Shown here one piece after another: positions 35,194 through 45,420 of a stretch of DNA of 64,000 nt. The stretch covers positions 1 through 64,000 of the forward strand of contig RHPI01000446.1 of assembly GCA_009103225.1 (NCBI GenBank), given 5' to 3'. The stretch is from Chlorokybus atmophyticus. Its lineage: Eukaryota; Streptophyta; Chlorokybophyceae; Chlorokybales; Chlorokybaceae. Position 1 is the stretch's first letter. Every line of letters starts with the position of its first letter. Below the pieces are notes generated by a model. That model searched no databases. It was not told the origin of the DNA and saw only the letters and a program-made list of their open reading frames with translations. The position numbers and the translations under genes are program-made.

Positions 35194-36722
35194 TCAAGCA
35201 AGATAGGCACGCACAACGTCTTGAGCATTAGTTAAGTGTGCCTCTGGCTCCCAGGATGCTTCATGTAACGGATAGCCCTTCCATTTCACTAAGAACTTGC
35301 GTACGCCATGCACAAACTTCTCACCAAGGATGTCTTCTACCTCCCACTCTGGTTCACCGTCCGCGCCAACTTCGGGGGGCGGCCTTTCTGGCGGTTGTCC
35401 TCGATATGCTTTCAGAAGGGAGACGTGAAAAACGGGGTGCACACGCATGGTGTCGGGTAGCTCCAGCTTGTACGCCACGTCCGAGACAACTTTGCTGACC
35501 TTAAATGGTCCCAACCAGGGTTCATTCAGCTTGCGAACTCCCGTACGCACTTGTACGTGCTTCGCGGAGAGTAACACAATGTCGCCTTTCTGAAACGTGA
35601 GGTGTCGGCGATGCGCGTCCGCGTACTGCTTCTGCCGATTTTGTGCCACCAATAGCGCCTCCCTAGCTGCCTTAATGTCCGCGCACTTTGTAAGGAAGTC
35701 ATTGGTTGCCTCCACACGCACGTCATGTCGTCACGGTGTCCATGCCGTCAACGGTGTCAATGGATGTTGCCCGTAGTTCATAAGGAAGGGAGTGACACCT
35801 GTGCTTGCATTGTGGTGGTTGTTGATCGCAAACTCCACCAACTCAAGCAGCTCCGCCCAATTGTCTTGTTGCGCGTTAACGTAGCAACGCAGCATGTCCT
35901 CAATCACACGGTTGGCCCGCTCCGTTTGCCCATCAGTTTGCGGGTGGAATGCCGTGCTAAACTTTAGTGTGGTACCAAGTGCACCATGCAGCGCCTCCCA
36001 AAACTTACTTGTAAAGCGCGGGTTGCGATCACTCGCAATACTTCGTGGTAATCCATGAGAACGAAACACAGGCTTCACGAACAAGCGTGCTGCCTCCGGT
36101 GCCGTGCAAGACTCACTACACGGTGCCAAGCGTACCATTTTGCTGGTTTTGTCGACGAACACAAGTATAGCGTCGTACCCTTCTTTTGTCTTTGGTAGCC
36201 CCGTGATAAAGTCCATGGTAACTTGCTCCCACTTGGATAGTGGCACAGGGAGAGGTTGCAGCAACCCACCTGGCTTTTGGTTGCTTGCCTTTACCTTTTG
36301 GCATCGCACAACGCCACGTAGTCACGCACATCGCGATGCATCTCTCGCCAGTAAAAACGCTGCTTCAAGCTTGCCAAAGTCCTCTCCAACCCTTGGTGAC
36401 CAGCAATGGGCACGTCATGAGCTTCCTTCGGCAACTTCACACGGATATGCGCGACGTTGGGGATGTACAAGCGCCCGTGGTGCCAAAGCAGCCCGTCGCG
36501 CATTGACCAATGCCCACTTGTGTCCGTAGCTGCATTTTCCAGCTCTTGCAACACTTTCATACCCTCCGTGTCTTCACGAAGCACTTGCCGAATCTGGTCG
36601 GTCCACTCGGGCTGCACTTGAGCCAGGGCCTCAATTGCATTAAGCCGGCTCAGCTCGTCAGCAAAACCATGACGTACCGGGCTTGTACTTGATATCGAAG
36701 TCAAAAAGTTGAAAGAACTCAA
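35194..36722 (-). pseudogene. Element 1 integrase with C-terminal chromodomain
   Basis: The N-terminal HHCC zinc region (HDVPIAGHQGLERT...) is damaged at its CxxC by a frame break near 36300. The catalytic core has D (MDFITGLPKT), D (SDRNPRFTS) and E (HPQTDGQTERANR). After a further break come the SH3-like GPF/Y region (LGPFKVSKV) and a chromodomain ([30 protein letters not shown]) ending at TGA 35196-35194. Chromodomains target insertion to marked chromatin. Confidence 0.9.
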
Positions 36723-36790
36723 GCCATCGAGCTTGTCTGCGACTTAGATGAGGTTGTGTTTGTAAGTACCTCAGTGGAGAGTGATCCGTC

Positions 36791-38129
36791 TCAAGCACGA
36801 ACTTTTTGCCTTCCGAAAAACAACGCCATTGTCATAGCGCCATGACTTGCGCTAAACGTTCCTTCTCGTGCACGGGGTAATTCAGCTCCGCACCACTCAT
36901 CTTCTTGCTGAAGAATGCTACTGGTTGAAGGCCGTTGCCATGGTCTTGCTGCAAAACAGCTCCTACGGCTGTGTCGGACGCGTCGCAAGCCAAAATAAAT
37001 CTTCTCTTCCATGTTGGGGTGAACCAGGACTGGTGCCTCCGTCAGCGCCTTTTTCAACGCAGCAAATGCATGTTTCTCTAAGGCTGACCAGCTCCAAGGC
37101 TTTCCCTTCTTGAGTAGGGCAGTCAAGGGAGCAGCTATGCGCGAAAACCCCATGATGAACTTGTGATAATACCCCGCAAGGCCTAAAAAGGACATCACCT
37201 CCTTTACGTTGATAGGGGAAGCCCACTCGCGCACCACCTGCACTTTGTTGGGGTCCGGCTTGATGCCTTCATGCGACACGATGTGGCCTAGGTACTCCAC
37301 CTCTCGAAGCAAGAATTTGCACTTTTGTAGCTGGGCGTACAACTTGTGTTCGCGCAAACGCTGCAACACGCGCCGTAAAAGTGCCACGTGCTCCTCCTTT
37401 GTTGTCGCGTACACCAANTATGTCGTCGAGGTACACGAGGATTCCCTTACCAATTAAGTCAGCAAAAACACTGTTCATAAGCGTTTGAAATGTTGCCGGT
37501 GCGTTCGTAAGTCCGAAGGACATGACCAACCACTCGTAGTGCCCATAACGTGTGTTAAAAGTTGTTTTCTCCACATCCTCGGGCGCGATGCGGATTTGGT
37601 GATAACCTCCAGCAAGATCAAGTGTGAAGTACTGCGCACCTTGCAATTGCTCCAGCAACTCGTCGATACATGGGAGTGGAAAGCAATTCCTCTTCGTGAT
37701 GTTGTTGAGAGCTCGGTAGTCAACGCACATGCGCAAGCTCCCGTTCTTCTTTCGTACAAACAAAATAGGTGCACCATAGGGGGACTTACTAGGCCTGATG
37801 TAGCCTCTTTTCAGCAAGTCTGCCACCTGCCTCTCGGCCTCTTCTAGCTCCAAAGGTGACAACTTGTGTACGGGTCGATACGGTGGCTTGTGCACGCCCT
37901 CAATCAGCTCCACACGGTAGTCCACGCTCCGTGGAGGTGGTAAATCAAATGGAAGTCCGTCCACCATGATATCTTGGTATTCTTTAACAAGTTTACACAC
38001 CTCGGGGTCCATCGTAGCCGTCTTAACATCGTCACTCACCTCTGGTGCTGACTTTGCAGTGCTTTCGCGCACCACGCACAACCATGCAGCCTTTGCCTTC
38101 CGTGGAGACAATAACTTCCTCAATTGCAC
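36791..38129 (-). pseudogene. Element 1 reverse transcriptase and RNase H
   Basis: The RT segment contains the linker GVHKPPYRPVHKLSP, fingers (SPYGAPILFVRKKNGSLRMC), palm (FTLDLAGGYHQI) and YLDD active site (LVYLDDI, next to the N at 37418). After the frame break come the thumb and connection (HIVSHEGIKPDPNKV, FLGLAGYYHKFI). A second break precedes RNase H, recognisable in another frame down to about 36760. The role is cDNA synthesis. It is inactive in this copy because of the frame breaks, unless these are sequencing errors. Confidence 0.85.
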
Positions 38130-38709
38130 ATAACAGATCTGGGCAATTGTCGTACCACCTGATTGTGCGTGCCGCGCCTCGATGACGTCCGACGCAGCTT
38201 GAATGGATTCTCCACCACTTCGTTCGATGGTGAGCGCGCGCTTCCTGCAATTGATGGATTATGTTGCCATAGCCACGGTAGTTTCAATATCCCGTCAAAC
38301 CCGTTCCGTAGGGTGATGCAGCAAAATCGCATGTTCTCCTTCATCTTCCCAATGCGAACGCACAACTCTTTGGTCATAAACGCAGCGCCATCACCTCCAG
38401 AGGGTGGCTCATTATCAGCGAGCTTCACTTCACCTCCTCGTAATGACGAAAGCCAACCGTAACGCCGCGCGATATCAATACTCATGAAGTTGCTGTTGGC
38501 ACCGCTATCAATCATGAGCTTACACTCTCTCCATCGTCCTTGGTCATCGCAAATGTGTGCTCGAAGCCCAAAGTACTTTGTTGTCTCCTCGTTTGCATAA
38601 CTCACCACCATTGGCGCGCTGAAAGCCATCTCCTCTTGCTTCTTTAATGGAAAAGTCACAGCATCCGTCCGTGCATGAGGCTCCTTCCTATCCCCAGCAG
38701 TAGCCTCAC
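38120..38709 (-). pseudogene. Element 1 aspartic protease region of pol
   Basis: The frame is -1 relative to gag. The catalytic motif is LMIDSGANSNFMS (D-S-G), with a downstream GFDGILKLPWL segment equivalent to the second half of retropepsins. The N-terminal extension overlaps the gag end but is closed upstream by a TGA at 38726-38724, directly after a GGAAAAT heptamer. The frame is lost again before RT. Confidence 0.8.
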
Positions 38710-38731
38710 CTACTGGGGGAAGTCATTTTCC
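38692..38731 (-). promoter_or_regulatory. Counterpart of the frameshift signal in element 1 (apparently damaged)
   Basis: Heptamer GGAAAAT (38731-38725), a 5-base spacer, then a stem (38719-38710 with 38703-38692, a two-base bulge and 6-base loop) again containing the gag TAG. The -1 frame meets TGA right after the heptamer, so the signal could not work in this copy. Confidence 0.5.
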
Positions 38732-39736
38732 TGCTCTACGCCATTTTGCTCCATGGTGTTGACGCGACGATCACGGCGAGGGTTGCCATCCGGTGTTGGC
38801 CTTTGCGTGCTTCGTTTGGGGCATCCGTACGCCAAATGCTCCGTCGACCCACACGCATAACACTTGCGCACACCTTTACCTCTTTCACCACGTCCGCCGT
38901 ACTTCGCCTTACTTCCATGCGTGTGTATGGCACCCACCTCCATTGGTGCAAGCCCAGAGTCAGCTCCACCTCCATTAGCAAGTGCTAAACTTGGTTCTCC
39001 TCGTCTCCATGCATGTTGAAAGCCTCCCCGGGGCTGATCACCATGCCTTTGCCTCCAGTCAGTGTTTCTTGTGGTGGACTTGAAGTACAACGCGTCGAGA
39101 CGCTCCGCGATGCGTATAGCCTCCGAGTGTCTTCGGATCCCGTAGCTCCACTTCTTTACGCCCTAAAGGTTTTAACCCACGTGTATACCTGTCCAGCTGC
39201 TCCTCCTCGGTCATATTGCGTATGGACATCACCAATCGCTGAAACGCGGCCGTGTACGCCATCACCGACCCCATTTGCACAAGGGCTGCAAGTTTGTCGC
39301 GTGCGGCCTTTACGCTCTCAACGGGAACAAATTGATGCCTGACCTCCAGTGCCAACTCTTCTATGGTGGTCAATGGTAGCGCCAACCCGTTTGCAACACG
39401 CGTACATCGATGCCTCCACCACACAAGTGCTGCACCTTCAAGCAATGTCGCTGCAACCTCCACGTGCAGATGCGTGGGCACCTCCGTGAGCTTCAACCAA
39501 GACGATACTTGAAAAATCCATTCATCCACTGCATCTCCATCACGTTGACCCCTGAATGGCTTGGGCTTTGGCACCTTCACATGCACGCGCAAGCTTGATG
39601 CCATGGGAATTTGTATATGCGCCATCGCATGCTCATACGCCTCGCGTTGTGCTTGTGCCGCCGCTTGCGTGTGATGAAGCTCTTCTCTTAATGCTAAGAT
39701 GGCAGCTTGAAGCTCTTCCATGCGAGCATCCTCCAT
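38710..39736 (-). pseudogene. Element 1 gag (frameshifted)
   Basis: The start is taken at the ATG at 39736 (MEDARMEELQ), which aligns with the gag start of element 2; further upstream the frame lacks an ATG. A coiled-coil-like Gln/Ala-rich N-terminus is followed by the retrotransposon gag core (FRGQRDGDAVDEWIF, WLKLTEVP, GAALVWWR, QFVPVESVKAARDKL) and, after a one-base frame break near 39125, a CCHC knuckle (CYACGSTEHLAYGC). It ends at TAG 38712-38710, inside a predicted hairpin. The role is particle formation and RNA packaging. Confidence 0.85.
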
Positions 39737-39816
39737 CTCCACTAACACACTACACTCCGCTTCCGAATGAAAAGTGTAAACGCCCACACACTTCCTCTCT
39801 CACCTTCGTAAACCGT

Positions 39817-39828
39817 GCTCCGATACCA
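39817..39828 (-). other. Element 1 primer-binding site (initiator Met tRNA type)
   Basis: On the minus strand TGGTATCGGAGC lies two bases inside the 5' LTR. Plant and algal LTR elements primed by initiator tRNA-Met carry TGGTATCAGAGC here; one base differs. Confidence 0.85.
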
Positions 39829-39830
39829 GT

Positions 39831-40502
39831 TGTAACGGTGCTCGTGCCTTGTCACCTGTGAGTTGGTCCAATCCACAACCCTCTCACCAAGACACGGTAT
39901 TCACACCGGAACCTTGCCCCCTTTGCCAAGCACACACGCGCGCCCCGCCACTCGCGTACGCACGCGCATGCGCTCGAAGCTACACACCGACTTGTGTAGC
40001 GCCTTGGATCGTCACACAAGCAAGCACACACCGGTGGACACACGCTAGCAACCCCTGCTAGCCACCACCAAGCTTGCACACAAGAAACTAGGGAGCTAAA
40101 GGTTGTATTGCAAATTGTAGAATGTCACTTTTATACCTACCAGTCTGCACATGCTACTGTCTAGACGATTCTAGCGCTAGACGGATCTAAAAGCTAAGAC
40201 ATAATTGCAGAATCTTGTAGTACACTTCTAGACCTTTCCAACGCACCAAAGATCTCCTAATTTGCTGCTCATATGGTCAAGTTATACTACTTGGCGCCAG
40301 GCCCTTCCAGAAATCTGGTCGAGCCCTTCTCGACTGGCCCTCCGTTTTCTGGCACCTTCCGGACTGGTCTTGGGGCCCCGGTCGATATCCGCGGCAGACT
40401 CATAACTCGCCGATATCCGCCACAAGTCATCAAAAACCTGTACCTTACAAATAAGGCCTAAAACGGCAATGAAAATCACAAAATTTGGCCTTGACTGTTA
40501 CA
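39831..40502 (-). repeat. Element 1, 5' LTR (in element orientation)
   Basis: 672 bp, TGTAAC...GTTACA, immediately next to the primer-binding site. It would carry the element promoter; no TATA box is asserted. Confidence 0.95.
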
Positions 40503-40507
40503 GCAAA

Positions 40508-41466
40508 GTTTGCACACCACAGGCGCCAGCTCCACTCACAGAGACTGCACTTTCCTTGCAACACCAATCGCTGGCATAATGCCTTTTGCCGTCACCATCG
40601 TCGTCCTCAACGGTGGACCAAGTCTCGTCTGAGACTTCGCCCTCCTCTCCTCAGGCCCTTCCTCTCGCCGAGCAACCTCTCCAAAACCCTCTCAAGGTCT
40701 GTCTCATGGTGGTTCTTCACTGCCAAGACGGTAAACGGTGGTTGCGCATGGGGCGGTGCCATCAACCTTCTCCATTTCCGTTCGCTCTTGCAAGTACAAA
40801 TGATTGGCAGAAAGAGTAGAGTCCCGTCTTCAACCCGTGCTGCTGAAGTGCTGGAGCTTCCAAACTCCACCTCCTGGCATGAATGGGAGGCAGCGTCCAG
40901 CTCTCTCACACTCAGTCTCCAGGAGTAGGACGTGGGCGGCATAGTTTGGGTAGTTACCCCTCCTCACCCAATCTATGGCCAAGGCCATGACGAAGTAAGT
41001 ATCTGGGTCAAAGTGCTTAAGCTGCTCATAGTGGCGGGGGGGGTGCATGCGCTGGTGGGTGATGCAACAGCGCAGGCTCTCTATCACGTGAAGGACCATG
41101 TGCTGAAGTTGCTCCCCCCTTCCCCAGGGCTCGGATGTTTCAATGGTGGATGCGCTACGGTGGGTAACAACGGACCCCAACCAGGTCCACCTTCAGGAGT
41201 TGCTGGGTCTTTCGGGTGAAGGTCATTTTTTGCTTAAACTCATGGAGCTCGTCATGCGTACGTGCATTGTGCGAGGTCTTGGTGGTGCAGCCACGCACCT
41301 TGGCGTTAGCAAACGCTCAGCGCTGTTGCATAGAGTAATGTGTTGGGGCTCGGCTATTCCTATGTTCCTCTTACTTCAAGAAACCAAGCTTGATGATTTC
41401 ACGGAGTCGGCGTGGCTGCGCAAGTTCTGGAAGGGGGGTTCCGTCTGGTCTTCCTCGCTTTGTTGA
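40508..41466 (+). mobile_element. LINE-like element, continuation after the nested gypsy insertion
   Basis: Sequence continues from 34467 across one copy of GCAAA. Near 41355-41440 the plus frame reads IPMFLLLQETKLDDF, matching the LQET signature of APE-type endonucleases at the start of LINE ORF2 (the Glu is catalytic). The frame ends at 41466 and no reverse transcriptase follows, so the element is truncated here. A minus-strand frame at 41180-40830 (DPDTYFVMALAIDWVRRG) also looks protein-like and remains unexplained. Confidence 0.45.
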
Positions 41467-42055
41467 GCCTGGCAGGGTCGTGTGCTCTACAGGGTCAATC
41501 TCAAATGTATTGCCCTGATAGAGGACTGTGATAGTTCTGAAGGTGTCTGGTAGTGTCGTTGTACAGCGAGGAAGGCAAAGAATACCCCCCGAACTGTACC
41601 TATATGCGTGTATCACACATGTGATGACGCCAACTGTGACACAGTAGCACGTAGCACAGTGTGTATTGCGTGCTAACAATGCAAACGCACGCAAGTCAAC
41701 AAGCCACTTCCCCTGTGAACTAGAGAAGTCTCTGCTCCAGTGAGCAGCCTTTAACGCGAGTGAGGGGGACATGGACGCGACAATTCTCACACCAGTATGC
41801 CTCCAGTGAATCAGTGTCTCTCGGAGGGTTGAGACGGTAGCAGTGCATATCGTTGTTGCGACCGTCGCACAACATCATGAGTGCGTCGGCGGCGGCAATG
41901 CCGCACTTCTCACAACGCTTGCTAGGTCGGGGGTGCATAACGTCGAAGTCTGCAACGTGTGGAGGGTGACACGGAGCACAGTTTTCCATATTGTCTTTGA
42001 GTCCCTCACTGTCGTCGTCGAGTAGATCCAATACTCCAGAGTGAAGCACTTTCAC
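41371..42055 (-). pseudogene. PHD-finger-like ORF, degenerate
   Basis: The frame at 42055-41720 contains CEKC, then MMLCDG, MHCY, NPP and YWCENC, the layout of a PHD finger (C4HC3, histone-tail reader). Two expected zinc ligands, after LCDG and after HxY, are Arg. A second frame (about 41590-41371) encodes DTFRTITVLYQGNTFEIDP followed by a basic KRGRPDG segment and may be a following exon. Such fingers occur both in chromatin proteins and in some transposon ORFs. I cannot tell which this is. Confidence 0.4.
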
Positions 42056-42595
42056 AACCTTATAGACGACGCACTTGACGCTGATGTTGAGGGTGTCCTT
42101 GGGCTGCGTTATACGCTACACGTAATTGCCTGCTTCAAAGACTGCGCTGCTGATAGAAACCCACCGCGAACGCGCTCGTAGAGTAGCATTTCGCGGTGCT
42201 AGGCGGTGCGGAGGTTGCCCATGGCCATGGAAATGACGTGCGGATTATGTAGGCGCGCTGCTGCATGTCGTGCAACATGGCCACAGGGTTGTCAAGGTTG
42301 TCTAGCACACGCTCCACTTCATTCTATGCATGCGAAAGGGGAGTAACGGCTCTTTGCCGAACAGCAGCTGATACGGGTTGTACATGCGCAGAGAGGCTTG
42401 CTTTGACAGTTGGTACAATCTACCCCCGCTAAAAGACTTCGCTCCAAGAGAATAACCCCGCTTATAGCATAGAATGTGAGATTACCAATAGTTACAGGCA
42501 AATGTTGGTGCCTAAGAGAATATGACTAACCGCGAAGAGCATATATTTTTTCCATGAAATTCTTGCAATTTTGAGTGTGCATATTCCCAACATCG

Positions 42596-42755
42596 AGGGA
42601 GGAGACGTGACGGGTGTGGCATAAGGCGTGATGAGTGTGACGATCAGGGCATGATGGGCAAGGTGTGACGCGCAACTAGCGTGATGGGTGTAATGGCGCG
42701 ACGGGCGTAACCTGATGCGCGTGACGCAATGAGCGTGACGGGCGTGATGAAACCG
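42596..42755. repeat. Degenerate minisatellite (GCGTGACGGG-like units)
   Basis: About 15 imperfect 9-11 base units around GTGACGGGCGTGATG. The rest of 42,060-42,780 holds no supportable gene, only short repeated AAGAGCAT stretches near 42530 and 42775-42845. Confidence 0.6.
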
Positions 42756-42779
42756 CGTTTATAGCATATTTATGCTCTT

Positions 42780-44420
42780 GACATCTAAGAGCATGTTATT
42801 CTCTTAAACGCCAAGAGCATACGATTGCTGGGGACAAACAGTATGCTCTTAGCGAGGGTAGACTGTAGCCAAGTGCTAGCCAGAGGAGGTAGTCATCCCA
42901 GGTACGCTTCTCGTGGTCGATGACGTACTTGCGCAACGCCTTCCTGACGGTCTGAACAATGCGCTCTGCCAAGTCATCTGCTTGCGGATGGTCGCGTGAA
43001 GTGCGATGGTGGTCAATGTAGGAGCAATCCAACAAGGCGTCGAACTCGCCGCAGAACTTTGTTCCCTCTCTGTGACGATTTCAGCACATGAGCCGACGCA
43101 ACTGAGCACATGGTCGAGGAAAGCCTGAGCGGTTCCTCTCTTGCTCTTGTCAAGAAGGGGAACCTGCTCGATCCATTAAGAGAAGTGCTCAATCATGACC
43201 AGGATGTACTTGTTGCCACAAGCTGAGGGTGCTAAATCTCCAAGGATGTCTAGTCCCCACCGGTGGAATGCCGGCGATGGGAAGGGGGTGTAAGGTGTTG
43301 ATGCGCGTGTTGAGGCTGGCACGCACGTTATCGCAATGCGAGCAGGGTGCGACAAAAGTGCAGACCTGTGTGTGCATGCCATGCCACCAATCTTGAGCAC
43401 TCACCAAGCTGACGTTGCGCTCGACACCGAAGTGTCGTAGCGCCGTGTGGAGTGCAGAGATGATGCCCTCGCGTCGGTGCGGAGTAGGCAACTTCTTGTC
43501 GTGGACGTGAACCCGTCGAAAGACAAGTCTATCATCCCAGCGGTAGTTCCGGGCAGCGCTGATCAACGCGCGCTTAGCCCCGCCGTGTGTTGCCCATGCT
43601 GCAAATAGGCCATGGAGTTCTGATCAAGTCAGATGTCTTGATATAAGTCTGCTGCTGGGAGTTGGCCATCATCTGGTGTGACCTGCTCAGGTGCATCAGC
43701 GTTGACGGGGATAAGAGCTGGCATCTCCTCTGCTTCTGGCGCTGTCGGAGTTGATCATGTGATAGTGTCTCGCCCGGAGTGTAGTGCAACTACAGCAAAC
43801 ATGGTGGCCACCTGTGGTAGTGGTACTGGTGGACCCAGGTTTTGTCGGGCACCGATGGCGTTGTTGGTGGAGAGGTGGGGATGACGATTGAGGCCGACGG
43901 CGTCCTGATTGGTTAGGCCCGCTCAATGTGTGATCTCGTAGTCGTACTCCTGTAGCAAGGCCCACCTGGCCAACTTGCCGGTCAGATGCTGGTAGGTCAT
44001 TAGCCAGCGCAGGGGCTAATGGTCGGTAATAAGTGAAAACTATCTCTCGAGCGAGAAAGGTCTGAAGAAGGAAATGGCCCATACCGCAGCAAGGCATTCA
44101 CCTTCGTATAGCAGCTGTAGCTGCTATAGTTGTCTTCGGCGCTGTTGTTGCTGCAGCTGGCGTAGAACACCACCCGTTCCTTCTTGTTGTCGTCGTGCTG
44201 CACCAGCACGGCACCCATGCCAAGCTTGCTCAAGTTAATGTGGAGTACAAACGGCTTGGTGTAGTCTAGTCGCTGCGGAACAGGGGCTGAAGTGAGCCTT
44301 TGCTTTAGCTTGTTAAACCTTGTTGCTAGGCTTCCTTCCAGCTCCACTCTGCCTCATTTTTGAGAAGCTTGTTGAGAGGGCGCGCAACCTTAGCGAAGTC
44401 CTTCACACCGCCTTACGTCA
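42780..44420 (-). mobile_element. Ancient Ty3/gypsy pol remnant (different family)
   Basis: On the minus strand, from high to low coordinates: an RNase H fragment (44347-44000, FNKLKQRLTSAPVPQRLDY, LGMGAVLVQHDD), a DHxITH-type end of RNase H near 43930, an integrase zinc region (43566-43330, ...CSHC), a core with GLDILGDL near 43250 and TDRGTKFCGEF near 43060, then HPQADDLAER (the catalytic Glu region) and WDDYLLWLALGYS to 42850. Many stops and frameshifts are present and no LTRs were found. Sequence motifs differ from elements 1 and 2. Confidence 0.8.
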
Positions 44421-45420
44421 AGCGACCATGGATGGTCCGTGACGCAGGACCGGGATTTCCCCCGGCTAAGTGACATCGGTGGACCATGCATGCTCAGTTT
44501 TTCATCGACAGTCGGACCATGCATGGCGTTATAGCGTCATTACTATTTTTAAATGAGTGCAAACGTTGCTTATAACGACGCGTAGTACGATGTGTCGGAG
44601 GGCCCAATCATATCATTAATCAATGATGTCTTTCTCTACAAGGCAAGGATACTCGTTTACATGTTAAGCAACACAAACTATGGCCGTCAACCGTCATCGA
44701 TTTCTGTTGCACTATTTATGTATGATTTGCACTTCGAGATTGCAGCACTGTCAGCCGGTGGCAGTTTTATCAGCTCTGCAGTTTTCGTTGTTAAGCTTCA
44801 AGGACTTAAGCTTATTGAGACCTCAAATCCAAACAAAAAATTGTATTGGCTCCGAGTGCATATGTGCTGTGTGTAAAGCGGCACATACAACTTTACTGAC
44901 CGAACCTTGCTTGTAGGTCAGGTACTGTAATGTGCCATAGTGCGCGTAACAATAGTTCGACAAATTCAAAGTTTATCATATTTGCAATATCGCGATCATC
45001 AATTAAAAAAAAAAAAAAGAGTGCTAAATGTGCAATAAGCCAGAACAAGGATCTTTGCCTGCCCGGGGCTGAACAACGGGCAATAAGTCTCCAAATGCGA
45101 GGCCAAGGCAAGTTCGGATGAAGAAGCCTCCAGCGTTGAGGTCCTGGCGAGAGACTTGCCTTGCGGCTAGAAAGCAGATGATAACCCAACCGCGGGGAGT
45201 AGTCTCACAAAAAAGAAATGCTAACACCAGGCGAAGCATGTCATGCCAGCTTTTAGCATTTGGGTCATAGTGCAGATTAGCTAATGGAGCCCTGCCAACA
45301 GCCAACCACCCGTGGTGCTGCGGCAACGGCAAAGCAAGCCAGTCCGGGGAGAAGGGTCCGGGTTTTGCTCTCGCCCGAAGGGGTGGGGGTACAACACGCT
45401 CTCGACGAAAACAGAAAGGT
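44420..45420. other. Non-coding stretch
   Basis: No gene is supported. It contains GGACCATGCATG twice and an inverted relative (CATGGATGGTCC) at 44425-44530, and an A15 run at 45006-45020. Minus-strand frames at 45332-45024 lack any recognisable motif. Confidence 0.45.

Larger units (their letters stand above)
34473..40502 (-). mobile_element. Ty3/gypsy chromovirus element 1 (6,030 bp), complete with both LTRs
   Basis: LTRs of 672 bp each (34473-35144 and 39831-40502) start TGT and end ACA and differ at about 11 positions (about 98.4% identical). The target duplication is GCAAA (34468-34472 and 40503-40507). Read on the minus strand: LTR, tRNA-iMet-type primer site, gag with CCHC knuckle, aspartic protease, reverse transcriptase, RNase H, integrase, C-terminal chromodomain, polypurine tract, LTR. 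The chromodomain places it among the chromoviruses. Frameshifts in gag, RT/RNase H and integrase, plus an N at 37418, mean no intact polyprotein. It is nested inside the LINE-like element. Confidence 0.95.

Noticed and set aside
45006-45020. A15 run as the poly(A) tail of a LINE or processed gene
   Set aside because: No coding sequence of a LINE or cDNA-like sequence directly precedes it and no target duplication was found.
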